Assembly: GCA_025765595.1 (NCBI GenBank)
Contig: JAIVFH010000075.1
Span: 111,497 to 175,496, forward strand
Direction of reading: 5' to 3'
DNA from: Obelidium mucronatum
Taxonomy: Eukaryota > Chytridiomycota > Chytridiomycetes > Chytridiales > Chytriomycetaceae
DNA length: 64,000 nucleotides
Both the position numbers and the translations under genes were made by a program. The notes beneath the pieces were generated by a model, which saw only the letters and a list, made by a program, of their open reading frames with translations, was not told the origin of the DNA and made no database searches. Of this stretch, positions 11,889 through 23,322 are shown piece after piece (the stretch's first letter is position 1; every line of letters starts with the position of its first letter).

Positions 11889-14800
11889 TTGCAGTTGCAG
11901 CAGATGCAGCAGATTCAGCAGATTCAGCAGTTGCAGATGCAGAACCAGCTTGATCCGAACCAGCAGCTCAACCAACTCAACCAAATATCTCAAATGAACC
12001 AGCTGCGCCAGATGAGCTTCATGCGGCAGCAACAGCAGCAGCAACAGCAGCAGCAGCTGTTTGTGGGCGGCAACGGAGGCAACGGCGGGTTCGGGTCGCC
12101 GCTGCAGCAGAACAACGCAAACATGCAGCAGCTGCTGTCGAACAGTTGAGTGTTTGTTGTTGTTGATGTTGATGTAGTGGTGGTAACCCTTTGTTTTTGT
12201 TTTCTGCTCTAGTGGCGCCAACGCCGCAGCAGCAGCAGCAGCAGGCGCTGAACATGGCGGCAATGAATCCGCAGATGATGCAGGCGGTTCGGCTGCAGCA
12301 GCAGCAACAACAACAGCAGTTTATGCAGCAGCAGCTGCCGCAGCAGCAGCAGCTGGGCCAGCTGCAGCAGCAACTGCAGCAGCAACAACAGCAACAGCAA
12401 CAACTGCTGCAGACCCCGCAGGGACAACAGATGCAGCAACAACAGCTGCAACAGCAGCTCCAGCAGCAACAACAACAACAGCAACAACAACAACAACAAC
12501 TGCAGCAGCAACAACAGCAGCAGCAACAGGCGGGCGCTAACGTTGTTGGGAATGCCGCTGATAAAGCAACTCACAACGAACGAAGAACGGTTGTCCAGAA
12601 CTTGTAAGTTGGTCTATTTCTCCCCGCCCGCTGTTCTCAACGCCTCTCCTTCTTTTAGAATGATGCAAATGAAGGATATTTTGGGGCAATTGTCTCCAGA
12701 GGACGATGGAAGGGTATACCAATTCGCTATCATGTATGAACGAAGTGCATATAACGAAACTGCAAATAAGGTATAGTTTTAGTGTACACTTTTAGCTGGC
12801 GTTGTTTCGAAAGTTCATTGACGCTTCTTTTCATAGGCTGCCTATTTGGACAAAATAATGAATCAAATCAATGATTTGAAGCTGCGGCGTACGTATTTTG
12901 AACGATCGTCAATTTGTTTTTGGTCTTAACCTTCTGCTTCCTCTTTAGCCGGGGCTGTTGCAGGACTGTTGGCAAGTCCTCAAATTTCAATGAACATGGC
13001 TTCCCCTGCCGCAGTGCCAATAGCTGGAAACGGATCGTCTGGGTCATTGGCAGGAACTCCGCCTCCAACTGCGTCGTTACTGAACGGTATGGCGGGCGGC
13101 AGTTCGTCTCAGCCGGGTCAACTTCAGCAACAGGCCCGAATGTCTCCATTTGTAAACGGAGTTATGACGCCGGGCGCTGGAACAACAGCTGGGAATGTGG
13201 CTGGGCCCGCTGGTTCCACAATGTCTCCACATATGCACAATCAGATACTCACGACCCAACAAGTCGCAATCAAGCAAATGCAACAACAGCAGCTGCAACA
13301 GCAGCAAATTCAACAAAGGCAGTTGCAGCAATTGATGACCCAACCGAATGGAAATAATCCTGCGTTGATGCAACAACAACAAATTCTTTTGCAACAACAA
13401 TTGCAACAGCAACAACAACAGCTACAGCAGCAGCAAGGAAATGTGGTGGATAGTGCTGGCAGTCCAAAAGATATCCCTCAATCATCTTCTTCGGCATCAA
13501 GTCCGAAAAATGAATCTGCCGACAAGACTGCCCAACAAAACCGAAGCTTCACCCCACAGCAAGGCAACTCTGATCAGTTGCAACCGAATCAACAGCAGCA
13601 ACAACTTCAACAGCAGCAGATGGCGTTAATACAACAGCAACAACAACAGCTGGCTCAGATTCAAGGAGGTCCAGTTCGACCCCAACAACCGCCACAATCA
13701 CAACAACCTCAACAACAACAATTCCAACTTCCTCCCCAACTAGCCGCAGCCATTCAGAATTTTCACAACAAGCAGTTTCAATTCCAGAGGTTGGCACAAG
13801 GGGGTCAAATAAACGCACAGCAATTCCAATCCCTCCAAATGCAATTGAACCAAGAGCAAGTTTTCCTTCATACCCAGCTGCAGCAAGCCCGCTTGCACCA
13901 ACAGCAGCAGCAACAACAACAACAGCAGGGAATCGGTAGCCCTTTCGCAAGCGGTGGCGCTGCGGTGGGTGTATCCACGCCAGGACGGACTCAAAGTCTT
14001 GTTGGAACACCTATGGCCATGGGAGGAGCGCTTGGTGGTGTTGGAGTTGTTGGATTAGGAAATGCATCCCTGGTTGGAACGCCGGTACCTTTAAATGCGG
14101 CTTCACCGCCAGCCAATAACCAAATTGGAAATGCTGCTTCTAATGCAAATGGAATGATTGGAGCAACTGATCCGCAAATGTCGCCGCTCGGATTTAATGA
14201 CTTTGTTGCGAATGATAACAGCAGTACGAGTGGAGCTGCCGGTGGACCGACCGGAGAAAACGGAAGCCCAAGTGGCGGCGGAGGTCTTTCTGAGACTGGC
14301 GGGCAAGGTGGCTCTTTGAGAATGAGTGGATCGCCACAGCCCCCTGCAGGGCAGCGGCAGCAAAATGCGGGGGATGCATCTGCGCCGGGAAAACCAGACT
14401 CTGATAGTGGCAACGAGGTATCGGGGGGAGGCGTTGTCCCTGGTGGGAGCCACAGTCCGAATGGATCGATTGGAGGTTCAAGGCCCGCTGGTTCTGTCGA
14501 TGGTGGTGCGACTAGTGTGGGTAGTGGTGGTGGTGGTGCTGGGGGTGTCGCGAAACAGATTCATTTGACCCAAATTCATGGCATGTCTGATGACGACATG
14601 AATGAAGTGAAAGAAAAGGTTTGCAGAGTTTTTTTTTTCGCTTGCGTTCTTTGTTTTATTGATGTATTGGTGAATTTCAGATGAGTCAAATGTACCCCAT
14701 GTTTCGATCCATGGAGTTCCTGACAGGAATACTTTTGTCAGTTAATGGAGAGAGTGAGGCCGAGAAAGTTCGAAAGTTGAATGGAATGGTATGGTCGGTG

Positions 14801-15609
14801 ATTTGTCGTCTTCGTTGGTCTAATAAGTTGTTGTTTTAACAGAAGGAAATGATGCAAAAACAATATGAGGGCTTACCGCACAACATTTTCTACTTGCGAC
14901 CGGAAACGGTTCGTTTGTTACAAGATAATTTGATCAAGTTTTTCAACTACGCCGACGATATTCTTGGTACACAAAATTCGCAAGGAAATGGAAGTGCCAT
15001 GCCGACTATTGACACTGGAGATGGAAACCAGGATGTGGCCAATTCTTTGGACAACAGCGGAACATCGCCGAATGCCATGTTCAACAACGCGAACCGGGTT
15101 GCACAAGCTGCTGTTGCGGCAGGTGTTTCTGGTGGAGGCAGTGGCGGTGTGGCTGGAGTTGGGAACCAACGAGCGGGGCAACTTCAGGGCCACGCTGCAA
15201 CTGTGAATCAACACGTGGCTCAGCAACAACAGCATTTGTTGCGGCTTCAGCAACAAGTCCTTAGCGCTACTCAAGGTGGATCGCCTTCGCAACAGCAGCA
15301 TCAGATCCAACAACCTCATCATCAGCAGCCGCAGCCGCAGCAGCAACTGCATCCAGAGCAGCAAATTGGCGTTACACCTATTCCCATTATTCCATCTACC
15401 CCGAAAGCTTCGCCTCGAGTGATGCCGGCTCCTCAACCGCAAGGACAGAGGATTCCTTCACAGCAGCAACAGCAACCAGTGTTGGGAGGCTTGCCAACAG
15501 GACAAGCGCTGCCTCAGCAGCAGCAACTAAATCCAATGAACCCGATGATGAATCAACCCATGGCGCCTCAGCAGTTGGCAATGTTTCAGCAGCAGCAACA
15601 ATTGCTTGT

Positions 15610-15640
<31 letters not shown>

Positions 15641-17606
15641 CAGGCTGGTATCCAAAACCCCCAACAACTTTTGCACGTTCAAAGACTGGCTGCTAATGGG
15701 AACTTGCAAGCTCAGATGATGCTTCAATCTCATATCATGCGCATGCAGCAAATGCAACCACAGGTCCAGGCGCAGTTGCCGTTAAATGGTGTTACTGGTG
15801 GACCCATAAATCGAACGCCATCTGGCACTCTTCCTGGTCCAATGGGAGCTGCTGTAGCGCCAATAAACGGGAGTATACCGCTCGCTGGGGTAGGAGTTAT
15901 GGGAGGAGGCGTGGAAGGTCCTTCTACCCCCGGTGCTATTAATAGTGTTGTGGGAGTTGGTGGTCCATCTGCGGCTCCTGCAATCGTTGAACCATCGCCC
16001 GCCAAAACGACAAAAGCAAAGGCTGCAAAAACTCGAAAAGCCGCTCCAACGAAGAGAGAACTAGCAAAGTTACAAAAAGAGAAGGAGGCACAAGAGAAGG
16101 CTGCGGCTGCCGAGAACGAGAAGCTTCAAGTTCAACAGGCGCAACAACAAGCCCAGCAACAAGCTTTGCAACAACAAGCGCTCCAGCAGCAGGCCCTTCA
16201 ACAGCAACAGCAACAACAGTTGCAGCAGCAGCAGTTGCAGCAGCACCAACTTCAACAGCAGCAGCAACAACAACAGCAACAACAACAGAATAAACAGCAG
16301 CAGATGCACCAGGAGTCGTTATTACACCAGCAACGTTTACAGCAGCACCATCAACAGCAACAGTTCATTCAACAACAGCAAATGCAAAACATGGGCAACC
16401 GTGGGATGTTGCAAGGTGGGCTTCCAGGGCAGTTACACTTGGACCAGAATCAGGGAGGTATGCAAGATGGAACAGGTGTTCAAAATGGCTTTGAAAGCGA
16501 TCGGCTTTGGGATGAGAGTGCAATGGCTGGTTCAAATGCTGCTGGTCAAATGCCCGAAGCTGGTATGTACACTTCGTCTTTGAATTTATACTTCGTACAA
16601 TGTATTTATTGTGTTTTTTTTTCACACAGAGTTTGAAGACTTCTTTGACTTGGACGATCACGACCAAGACTATACACCCCCGTCACCTCCAAAGAACGAA
16701 CCATCCAAGAAACGAGCACGAGAGTCTGGTGGTGATTCGTTGGGAAGTTCTACCAGTGGATTGTTTGATGATTTAGAAGTAGAAGATTCCACTACAAGGA
16801 ATGTCAAGGTGAAAGTATCGGGGGAAAGTTTCCCAACCCCTGGAGATGATCGAGAGGGTGTCGCTGCCAAAGAACACTTGCCCGTCACCAATCAGCAAAG
16901 TTTGTCATCAATGGCATCTGCAGAGTCGTCAGGTGTTGATTTAGAGGGATCTCTGTTTGACTTTGGAGGCGGTGAAGGATCACCGGTCGCTGGAGGAGCT
17001 GCTGTTGCAGCCGCCACGCTTGATGAAGAACTTGAGTCGATCCGAGGCCAATTTGGATTCACATTTGAGAAACACGATGTTGGTGGTCATATCATGGTGA
17101 TATCGTCTCTTGGGGACGTTCGGTTATCATTCAAGGTATCGGATTTGGATCGGTATCAGAAATTACCTGTTTCCCAATCTCTTGGCGGCATGCTGATGAT
17201 GAATATTCGCCATGGTGACGTGGAGGTAACTGACTTTGCGTCACCGGCACTGGAGACTTTTGAAGTCCATGGAGGTGCGACGGCATCCTTGATGAATGCA
17301 GTTCAAGGGCTTTCTGTCGGAAGCAACCGGTCAAAGCTACGGATTTCACATGTTGTTGCAAGTTGCTTTGAGGTTTTGAAAGGGAATAGTATCGCAGGTA
17401 GTGGTGGACTTGGTCTTGCTGTGGGGAGCAGTAATAGTAGCAGCGTCAGCCATGGCTCTGGTATCGCTGGTGGTGGTGGTGGTGGTGGTGGTAGTGGTGG
17501 AGCAGTTGGATCATCCAATTTGGATTTAGACAGTGGATTTTTAGACTTTGAAGTTGGTGGCGGATCAGAAGATTTTGGGTACATGTCGGGGAACTTTTTC
17601 CTATAA
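11775..17606 (+). CDS. Gln-rich KIX-domain protein, Med15/Gal11-like Mediator tail subunit
   Basis: Eight exons (11775-12144, 12213-12603, 12659-12770, 12837-12888, 12949-14618, 14681-14788, 14843-16562, 16630-17606) give 1,799 residues. All junctions keep frame. Residues about 255-308 resemble a KIX helix bundle: YQFAIMYERSAYNETANKAA, then YLDKIMNQINDLKLRR, as in Med15 and p300. Long poly-Gln runs (mixed CAG/CAA) surround it and recur through residues 20-1400, broken by Gly/Ser/Pro-rich stretches. A second ordered part near residues 850-960 (MYPMFRSMEFLTGILLSVNG, later LPHNIFYLRPETVRLLQ) and a C-terminal one near 1610-1730 are predicted folded but I do not recognise them. A Lys/Arg-rich segment (TKAKAAKTRKAAPTKRELAK) could be a nuclear signal. 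Family role: Mediator tail target of activators. Alternative: a different Gln-rich co-activator. The start could be 17 residues upstream at 11724. Confidence 0.65.
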
Positions 17607-17915
17607 TTTGGTTGATCGGTTTATTGTTTTTTTTTTTTCATATTTCTTCCTTTTTTTTTTCTTTTTTTGTTGTCTTTTTTTTTGCTGATGGCTTCTTGGA
17701 ATTTAGTTTTTGGGTTGCGTGGGGGAGGGTCTTTGGTTTTCTTTTTTTTTTTTTAACTCTTTTCTTTTGCGTTATTCGCTGTGTGCTTGCTTCCTCCTTT
17801 TTTTTTGATGTGAGCGTAGTGTGTCTGTCTGAGTGTGTGTGGCCTATCTTGTGTATATAAATCCTTTTCGTGAATTTCACCTTGGGTAAATAGACTTCCT
17901 CCTGCGCCCCAAATT
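17607..17915. other. T-rich non-coding stretch
   Basis: 309 bases with many runs of 8-12 T on the + strand, read as the 3' UTR and downstream flank of the Med15-like gene. No gene seen. Confidence 0.6.
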
Positions 17916-18393
17916 CACGCGCGATTCAAAAGTCGATTTGACACGAAATAGATGAGATTGAACTTCTTATTAGTGTATATTTGTGCTCGAAACAACGGAT
18001 TTCAAAAACTAGTTTTGGGTCAAAAGAAAAGCTCTGAGAAATACCAAAACAAATTAGCGCGCGATTCAAAAGTCGATTTGACACGAAATAAATGAAATTG
18101 AACAACTGATTAATGTTTATTTGTGCTTGAATGAACGGATTTCAAAAACTAGTTTTGGGTCAAAAGAAAAGCGCCGAGAAATACCACCACAAATTAACGC
18201 ACGATTCAATACTCGATTTTACACGAAATAGATGAGATTGAACTTCTTATTAGTGTATATTTGTGCTCGAAACAACGGATTTCAAAAACTAGTTTTGGGT
18301 CAAAAGAAAAGCTCTAAGAAATACCAAAACAAATTAACGCGCGATTCAAAAATGCGATTTGACACGAAGTAAATGATATTGAACTACTGCTTA
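17916..18393. repeat. 140-base tandem repeat
   Basis: The phrase GCGATTCAAAAGTCGATTTG recurs (with changes) at 17921, 18061, 18201 and 18341, exactly 140 bases apart. Each unit also contains GACACGAAATAAATGA-like and CAAAAACTAGTTTTGGGTC-like segments. The fourth unit changes into the 293-base satellite, with which it shares short words such as ACACGAAATAAATGA, so the two are related. Confidence 0.9.
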
Positions 18394-21056
18394 GTGTTTA
18401 TTTGAGGTCGAAACGGGGTTTTTCCAAGAGAAAGTAATTTTCTTCCTTCAAGGAAAGAGAAACGGACAGAATTAGAAGAACAAATCAACAACTCAACAAA
18501 CAAATAAAACGACACGAAATAATCGAAAACAAGAGCCCTAAACAATGTTTCTCTGAAGTCGAAACGTGGTTTTTCAAACAATGATTTATTGGCTAGTTTA
18601 GCGTGAAGGCAAAAAGAGAGAAACAAATCAACAACGCAACAAACAAAAGAAACGACACGAAATAAATCAAAAGAAGAGCTTAATCAATGTTTTTTTCAAG
18701 TCGAAACGGGGTTTTTCAAAGAGAAAGCAATTTTCTTCCTTCAAGGAAAGAGAAACAGACAGAATTAGAAGAACAAATCAACAACTCAACAAACAAATAA
18801 AACGACACGAAATAATCGAAAACAAGAGCCCTAAACAATGTTTCTCTGAAGTCGAAACGTGGTTTTTCAAACAATGATTTATTGGCTAGTTTAGCGTGAA
18901 GGCAAAAAGAGAGAAACAAATCAACAACGCAACAAACAAAAGAAACGACACGAAATAAATCAAAAGAAGAGCTTAATCAATGTTTTTTTCAAGTCGAAAC
19001 GGGGTTTTTCAAAGAGAAAGCAATTTTCTTCCTTCAAGGAAAGAGAAACAGACAGAATTAGAAGAACAAATCAACAACTCAACAAACAAATAAAACGACA
19101 CGAAATAATCGAAAACAAGAGCCCTAAACAATGTTTCTCTGAAGTCGAAACGTGGTTTTTCAAACAATGATTTATTGGCTAGTTTAGCGTGAAGGCAAGA
19201 AGAGAGAAACAAATCAACAACGCAACAAACAAAAGAAACGACACGAAATAAATCAAAAGAAGAGCTTAATCAATGTTTCTTTCAAGTCGAAACGGGGTTT
19301 TTCAAAGAGAAAGCAATTTTCTTCCTTCAAGGAAAGAGAAACAGACAGAATTAGAAGAACAAATCAACAACGCGACAAACAAATGAAACGACACGAAATA
19401 AACGAAAACAAGAGCTTAAACAATGTTTCTTTCAACTCGAAACGTGGTTTTTCAAACAGTGATTTATTGGCTAGTTAAACGTGAAGGGAAAAAGAGAGAA
19501 ACAAATCAACAACTTAGCAAACAAAAGAAACGGCATGAAATAAATGAAAAGAGGAGCTTAATCAATGTTTCTCTGAAGTCGAAATGGGGTTTTTCAAAGA
19601 GAGAGTAATTTTCTTCCTTCAAGGAAAGAGAAACGGACAGAATTAGAAGAACAAATCAACAACTCAACAAACAAATAAAACGACACGAAATAATCGAAAA
19701 CAAGAGCCCTAAACAATGTTTCTCTGAAGTCGAAACGTGGTTTTTCAAACAATGATTTATTGGCTAGTTTAGCGTGAAGGCAAAAAGAGAGAAACAAATC
19801 AACAACGCAACAAACAAAAGAAACGACACGAAATAAATCAAAAGAAGAGCTTAATCAATGTTTCTTTCAAGTCGAAACGGGGTTTTTCAAAGAGAAAGCA
19901 ATTTTCTTCCTTCAAGGAAAGAGAAACAGACAGAATTAGAAGAACAAATCAACAACGCGACAAACAAATGAAACGACACGAAATAAACGAAAACAAGAGC
20001 TTAAACAAAGTTTCTTTCAACTCGAAACGTGGTTTTTTAAACAGTCATTTATTGGCTAGTTTAGCGTGAAGGGAAAACAAGAGAAACAAATCACCAAGTC
20101 AACAAACAAAAGAAACGGCATGAAATAAATGAAAAGAGGAGCTTAATCAATGTTTCTCTGAAGTCGAAATGGGGTTTTTCAAAGAGAGAGTAATTTACTT
20201 CCTTCAAGGAAAGAGAAACAGACAGAATTAGAAGAACAAATCAACAACGCGACAAACAAATAAAACGACACGAAATAATCGAAAACAAGAGCTTAAACAA
20301 TGTTTCTTTCAACTCGAAACGTGGTTTTTCAAACAGTGATTTATTGGCTAGTTAAACGTGAAGGGAAAAAGAGAGAAACAAATCAACAACTTAGCAAACA
20401 AAAGAAACGGCATGAAATAAATGAAAAGAGGAGCTTAATCAATGTTTCTCTGAAGTCGAAATGGGGTTTTTCAAAGAGAGAGTAATTTACTTCCTTCAAG
20501 GAAAGAGAAACGGGACAGAATTAGAAGAACAAATCAACAACTTAGCAAACAAAAGAAACGAAATGAAATAAACGAAAACAAGAGCTTAAACAATGTTTCT
20601 TTCAACTCGAAACGTGGTTTTTCAAACAGTGATTTATTGGCTAGTTAAACGTGAAGGGAAAAAGAGAGAAACAAATCACCAAGTCAACAAACAAAAGAAA
20701 CGGCATGAAATAAATGAAAAGAGGAGCTTAATCAATGTTTCTCTGAAGTCGAAATGGGGTTTTTCAAAGAGAGAGTAATTTACTTCCTTCAAGGAAAGAG
20801 AAACGGGACAGAATTAGAAGAACAAATCAACAACTTAGCAAACAAAAGAAACGACATGAAATAAACGAAAATAAGAGCTTAAACAATGTTTCTCTCAACG
20901 CGAAACGGGGTTTTTCAAACAGTGATTTATTGGCTAGTTAAACGTGAAGGGAAAAAGAGAGAAACAAATCAACAACGCAATAAACAAAAGAAACGACAAG
21001 AAATAAACGAAAACAAGAACTTAAACAATGTTTCTCTAAAGTCGAAACGTGACTTT
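18394..21056. repeat. 293-base dimeric satellite array
   Basis: About nine copies. The half with GTCGAAACGTGGTTTTTCAA (or a close variant) recurs near 18545, 18838, 19131, 19423, 19716, 20008, 20300, 20593 and 20886. The other half, with GTCGAAACGGGGTTTTTCAA, recurs near 18398, 18691, 18984, 19275, 19567, 19860, 20154, 20446 and 20739. The halves are diverged copies of one monomer of about 146 bases, giving a higher-order period of 293. Open frames of 61-67 codons repeat with the array and are a by-product of it. Confidence 0.95.
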
Positions 21057-21415
21057 TGCACCAAGAATATCAAGTGCAAGAAAAGTCTCAAGAAAATGAA
21101 AAAAAACAACAACCAACCAACCTTGTCCAACGAAACACGAAACACGAAACACGAAACACGACAATCGAAAACTCCTTAAACTCGAAACGCATGATGCACT
21201 GATTTCCGCTTTGTCGAGCACAGTTTGTCTAATGATCACCATTGATTTTCCCTTTTTTCGCCTTTGCATTGTCCTTGAGAGTCCTCATTTGGCAGTCGGC
21301 CGCTGCCGCGCCCGACGCAAAACCACTTTTTTTCCGAGACCGGACTTTTTTCTCGCGTGTCCATAAAACGCCGCGCGGAAAACTCGCAGTCGTCACTCGC
21401 AAAACTCAAGAAAAA
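21057..21415. other. Satellite edge and upstream region of the surface-protein gene
   Basis: Decayed satellite end, a short ACGAAAC-type repeat (four CGAAACA words at about 21130-21160), then unique sequence leading into the next gene. The last 50 bases before the ATG at 21416 are presumably its leader. Confidence 0.5.
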
Positions 21416-22769
21416 ATGCAGCTTTTGGCGATTTTGGCGACTTTGGCGACTTTCGCAAATTTGGCGGCGGCGTTCAATCTTGGCGAAGTAAAAACAGTTC
21501 CCGCTGAATGTACAATCGACACCGGAGCCCAAGGTCTCTGGGATTCCAACAAAGTTGTTCCTTCCGTTGGAGCTGTCGTTGAAGATACAAACGACCAATT
21601 CGTTACTCTTCCATTGACTGTTGCTAATGCTGATCAAACCATCAAGGTTGAAGGATCTTGCTTCACTCCGACGTTTGATGGTTGTAAACTCAAACTCACA
21701 CCAATATCGGGCTGTAGCGGTGTCAAAACGTATGTGTTTTCAAACTCAAAACAAAATCAAACCAGCTTTTAACAAATAATGAAACCACCAACACAGGTTG
21801 ACCGTTACTTCGTCGATTGGCGGCTCGAGTACAAAACAGCCAGTCACACTCACCATCACTCCGAGTGCCACTAATGTCGATGCTAAAGTATCTAACCCAA
21901 CCCTGTTGGAGGCAATCCCATGCATAATCACGAGCTTTGTTGTCGATCCAGATACTAGTTCTATTAAAGTACAGTGTGGTCCAAATAACCCTCAGCTCAA
22001 TTTCTGCCAGGAAGATATTACAGCTTCAACAGCTACAGTTTTCGGTTCATGCACCACGAAAGCCGCCACTGATATCACGCTTACTCTTGGTGGATTTGGG
22101 ACAACTACACAATACAAAATCCGGTCCTACAACGGTGACGCGACAAATGCCGCCACTACCACAACCACTTTCTCTTACAAAAGAGCTGACGATAGAACTG
22201 GTGAACTGAATGATGTGGTTCTCTCTGTTACAGACCCAAATTACGCGACTTTGCAAACTCCAAGAACATACTCGGTTAATGCAGACCCCTTGGACTACAT
22301 TTACTTTAAACTCACATCTGGTTTCATCCCTGCTAAAATTTCATCTTGGCGTGTGGATCGACAGACTAATGCTGGCGACTGGATGGATGGATTCTTGAGT
22401 TCGCCCACCGCCAGCAACTGTATGACATATGCTAATAGTGGCACTGCAAAAGACCTCCTCCGTTTCAAATTGGCAGTCAAGACAGAGCTGCTGAACGGCG
22501 CAAATCAAGACTGTGGATTCGTCAGTGGAGACTACAAAAGCTACAAACTCACAGTCAACTGGGACGTGGTTGGTGACAACCCCCAAAGAAGAGACACAGT
22601 CAAGACAGCCACCTCTGGAAGCGCCAGTGCGGTCTTCAAGATTGACGCACCAGCAACTGGAACTAGTAAGCCAGCAACCGTCACTGTCACTAACCTTGTT
22701 TCTTCTGGCCACGGAATCGGCGAAGCTGTAGCTGCTGGAGCAATGCTCGGAGCTGCTTTTATTCTTTAA
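21416..22769 (+). CDS. Secreted, probably GPI-anchored surface protein
   Basis: Two exons, 21416-21729 and 21797-22769, phase-2 intron (gtatgt ... aacacag), encode 428 residues. Residues 1-20 are an Ala/Leu/Thr-rich signal peptide (MQLLAILATLATFANLAAAF). The C-terminus ends in a small-residue site (SSGHG) followed by a hydrophobic tail, AVAAGAMLGAAFIL, with nothing charged after it, the usual layout of a GPI-attachment signal. The mature part is Thr/Ser-rich with paired cysteines (PAECT; CFTPTFDGC; ISGCSG), suggesting disulphide-bonded beta modules. I do not recognise the family. The 3' neighbour is a decayed paralogue sharing the module VPAECT...TSSIG and the block LTSGFIPAKISSW. A cell-wall or cell-surface role is inferred only from targeting signals; its position next to the subtelomere is typical of fast-evolving surface families. 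Confidence 0.75.
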
Positions 22770-23322
22770 ATACTTCTATTGAATGATTCTCTTACTTCTC
22801 TCTCTTTTTTCTTTCTTCTAATCACGAAATTAACAACGTGATAAAAACCACAATCAAAAAGCAATAAAAACACGCATTCTCTTTCTTTTCATTGATCACT
22901 CGCAATGTTCTCTCTATTTGTTTGTTTCTCCTCTTCTTCTTCAGCCGCCAACATCGGCTTTGTTAAAATGATTTAGCAATGTGAAAAAGTGAACAGCACC
23001 AGTCCCAATCAACAACTCAAGAACGCGTCGACTTGGATCCATCTGATTATCGCCAGTTATTTTGTTTGATCTCTCGTATGTCAAGGATTGTTCGGTGTCT
23101 GTCCAGATGTCCGTCACTCAGTCGCCCAGTTTGGCCGAAAGCCATCCTCAGGGGATTCATCTACTTCACAATCTTGTTTGGACCAATCTTTGCGATTCGA
23201 GCGTGTTGAGGAAACAACTTTGCTCAATATTCGCTGCATATCCAATACTCTGCTAAAACACTGAAGTACATCTGTTTCTTTCATTGTTGTTGGACTCACG
23301 GAAATCATCTCATCTGAAAGCT
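22770..23322. other. Intergenic region
   Basis: 553 bases between the surface-protein stop and the homologous start of its paralogue. It holds the 3' UTR (AATAAAA near 22863) and unique sequence. Open frames here are short and without family resemblance. Confidence 0.5.

Noticed and set aside
12209..12574. Long Leu-rich minus-strand frames opposite the Med15-like gene
   Set aside because: Reverse complement of CAG/CAA runs reads as poly-Leu; no other support.
18384..20778. Repeated 61-67-codon frames in the 293-base satellite
   Set aside because: By-product of a satellite whose period permits an open frame on one strand; no start context or homology.
18394..21056. 293-base satellite as the centromere
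   Set aside because: Only about 2.7 kb long and close to a chromosome end; no evidence beyond monomer length.
23062..23256. 64-codon frame upstream of the paralogue as its missing signal-peptide exon
   Set aside because: No hydrophobic signal sequence, no splice path to 23323 that keeps frame, and no similarity to the intact gene's start.
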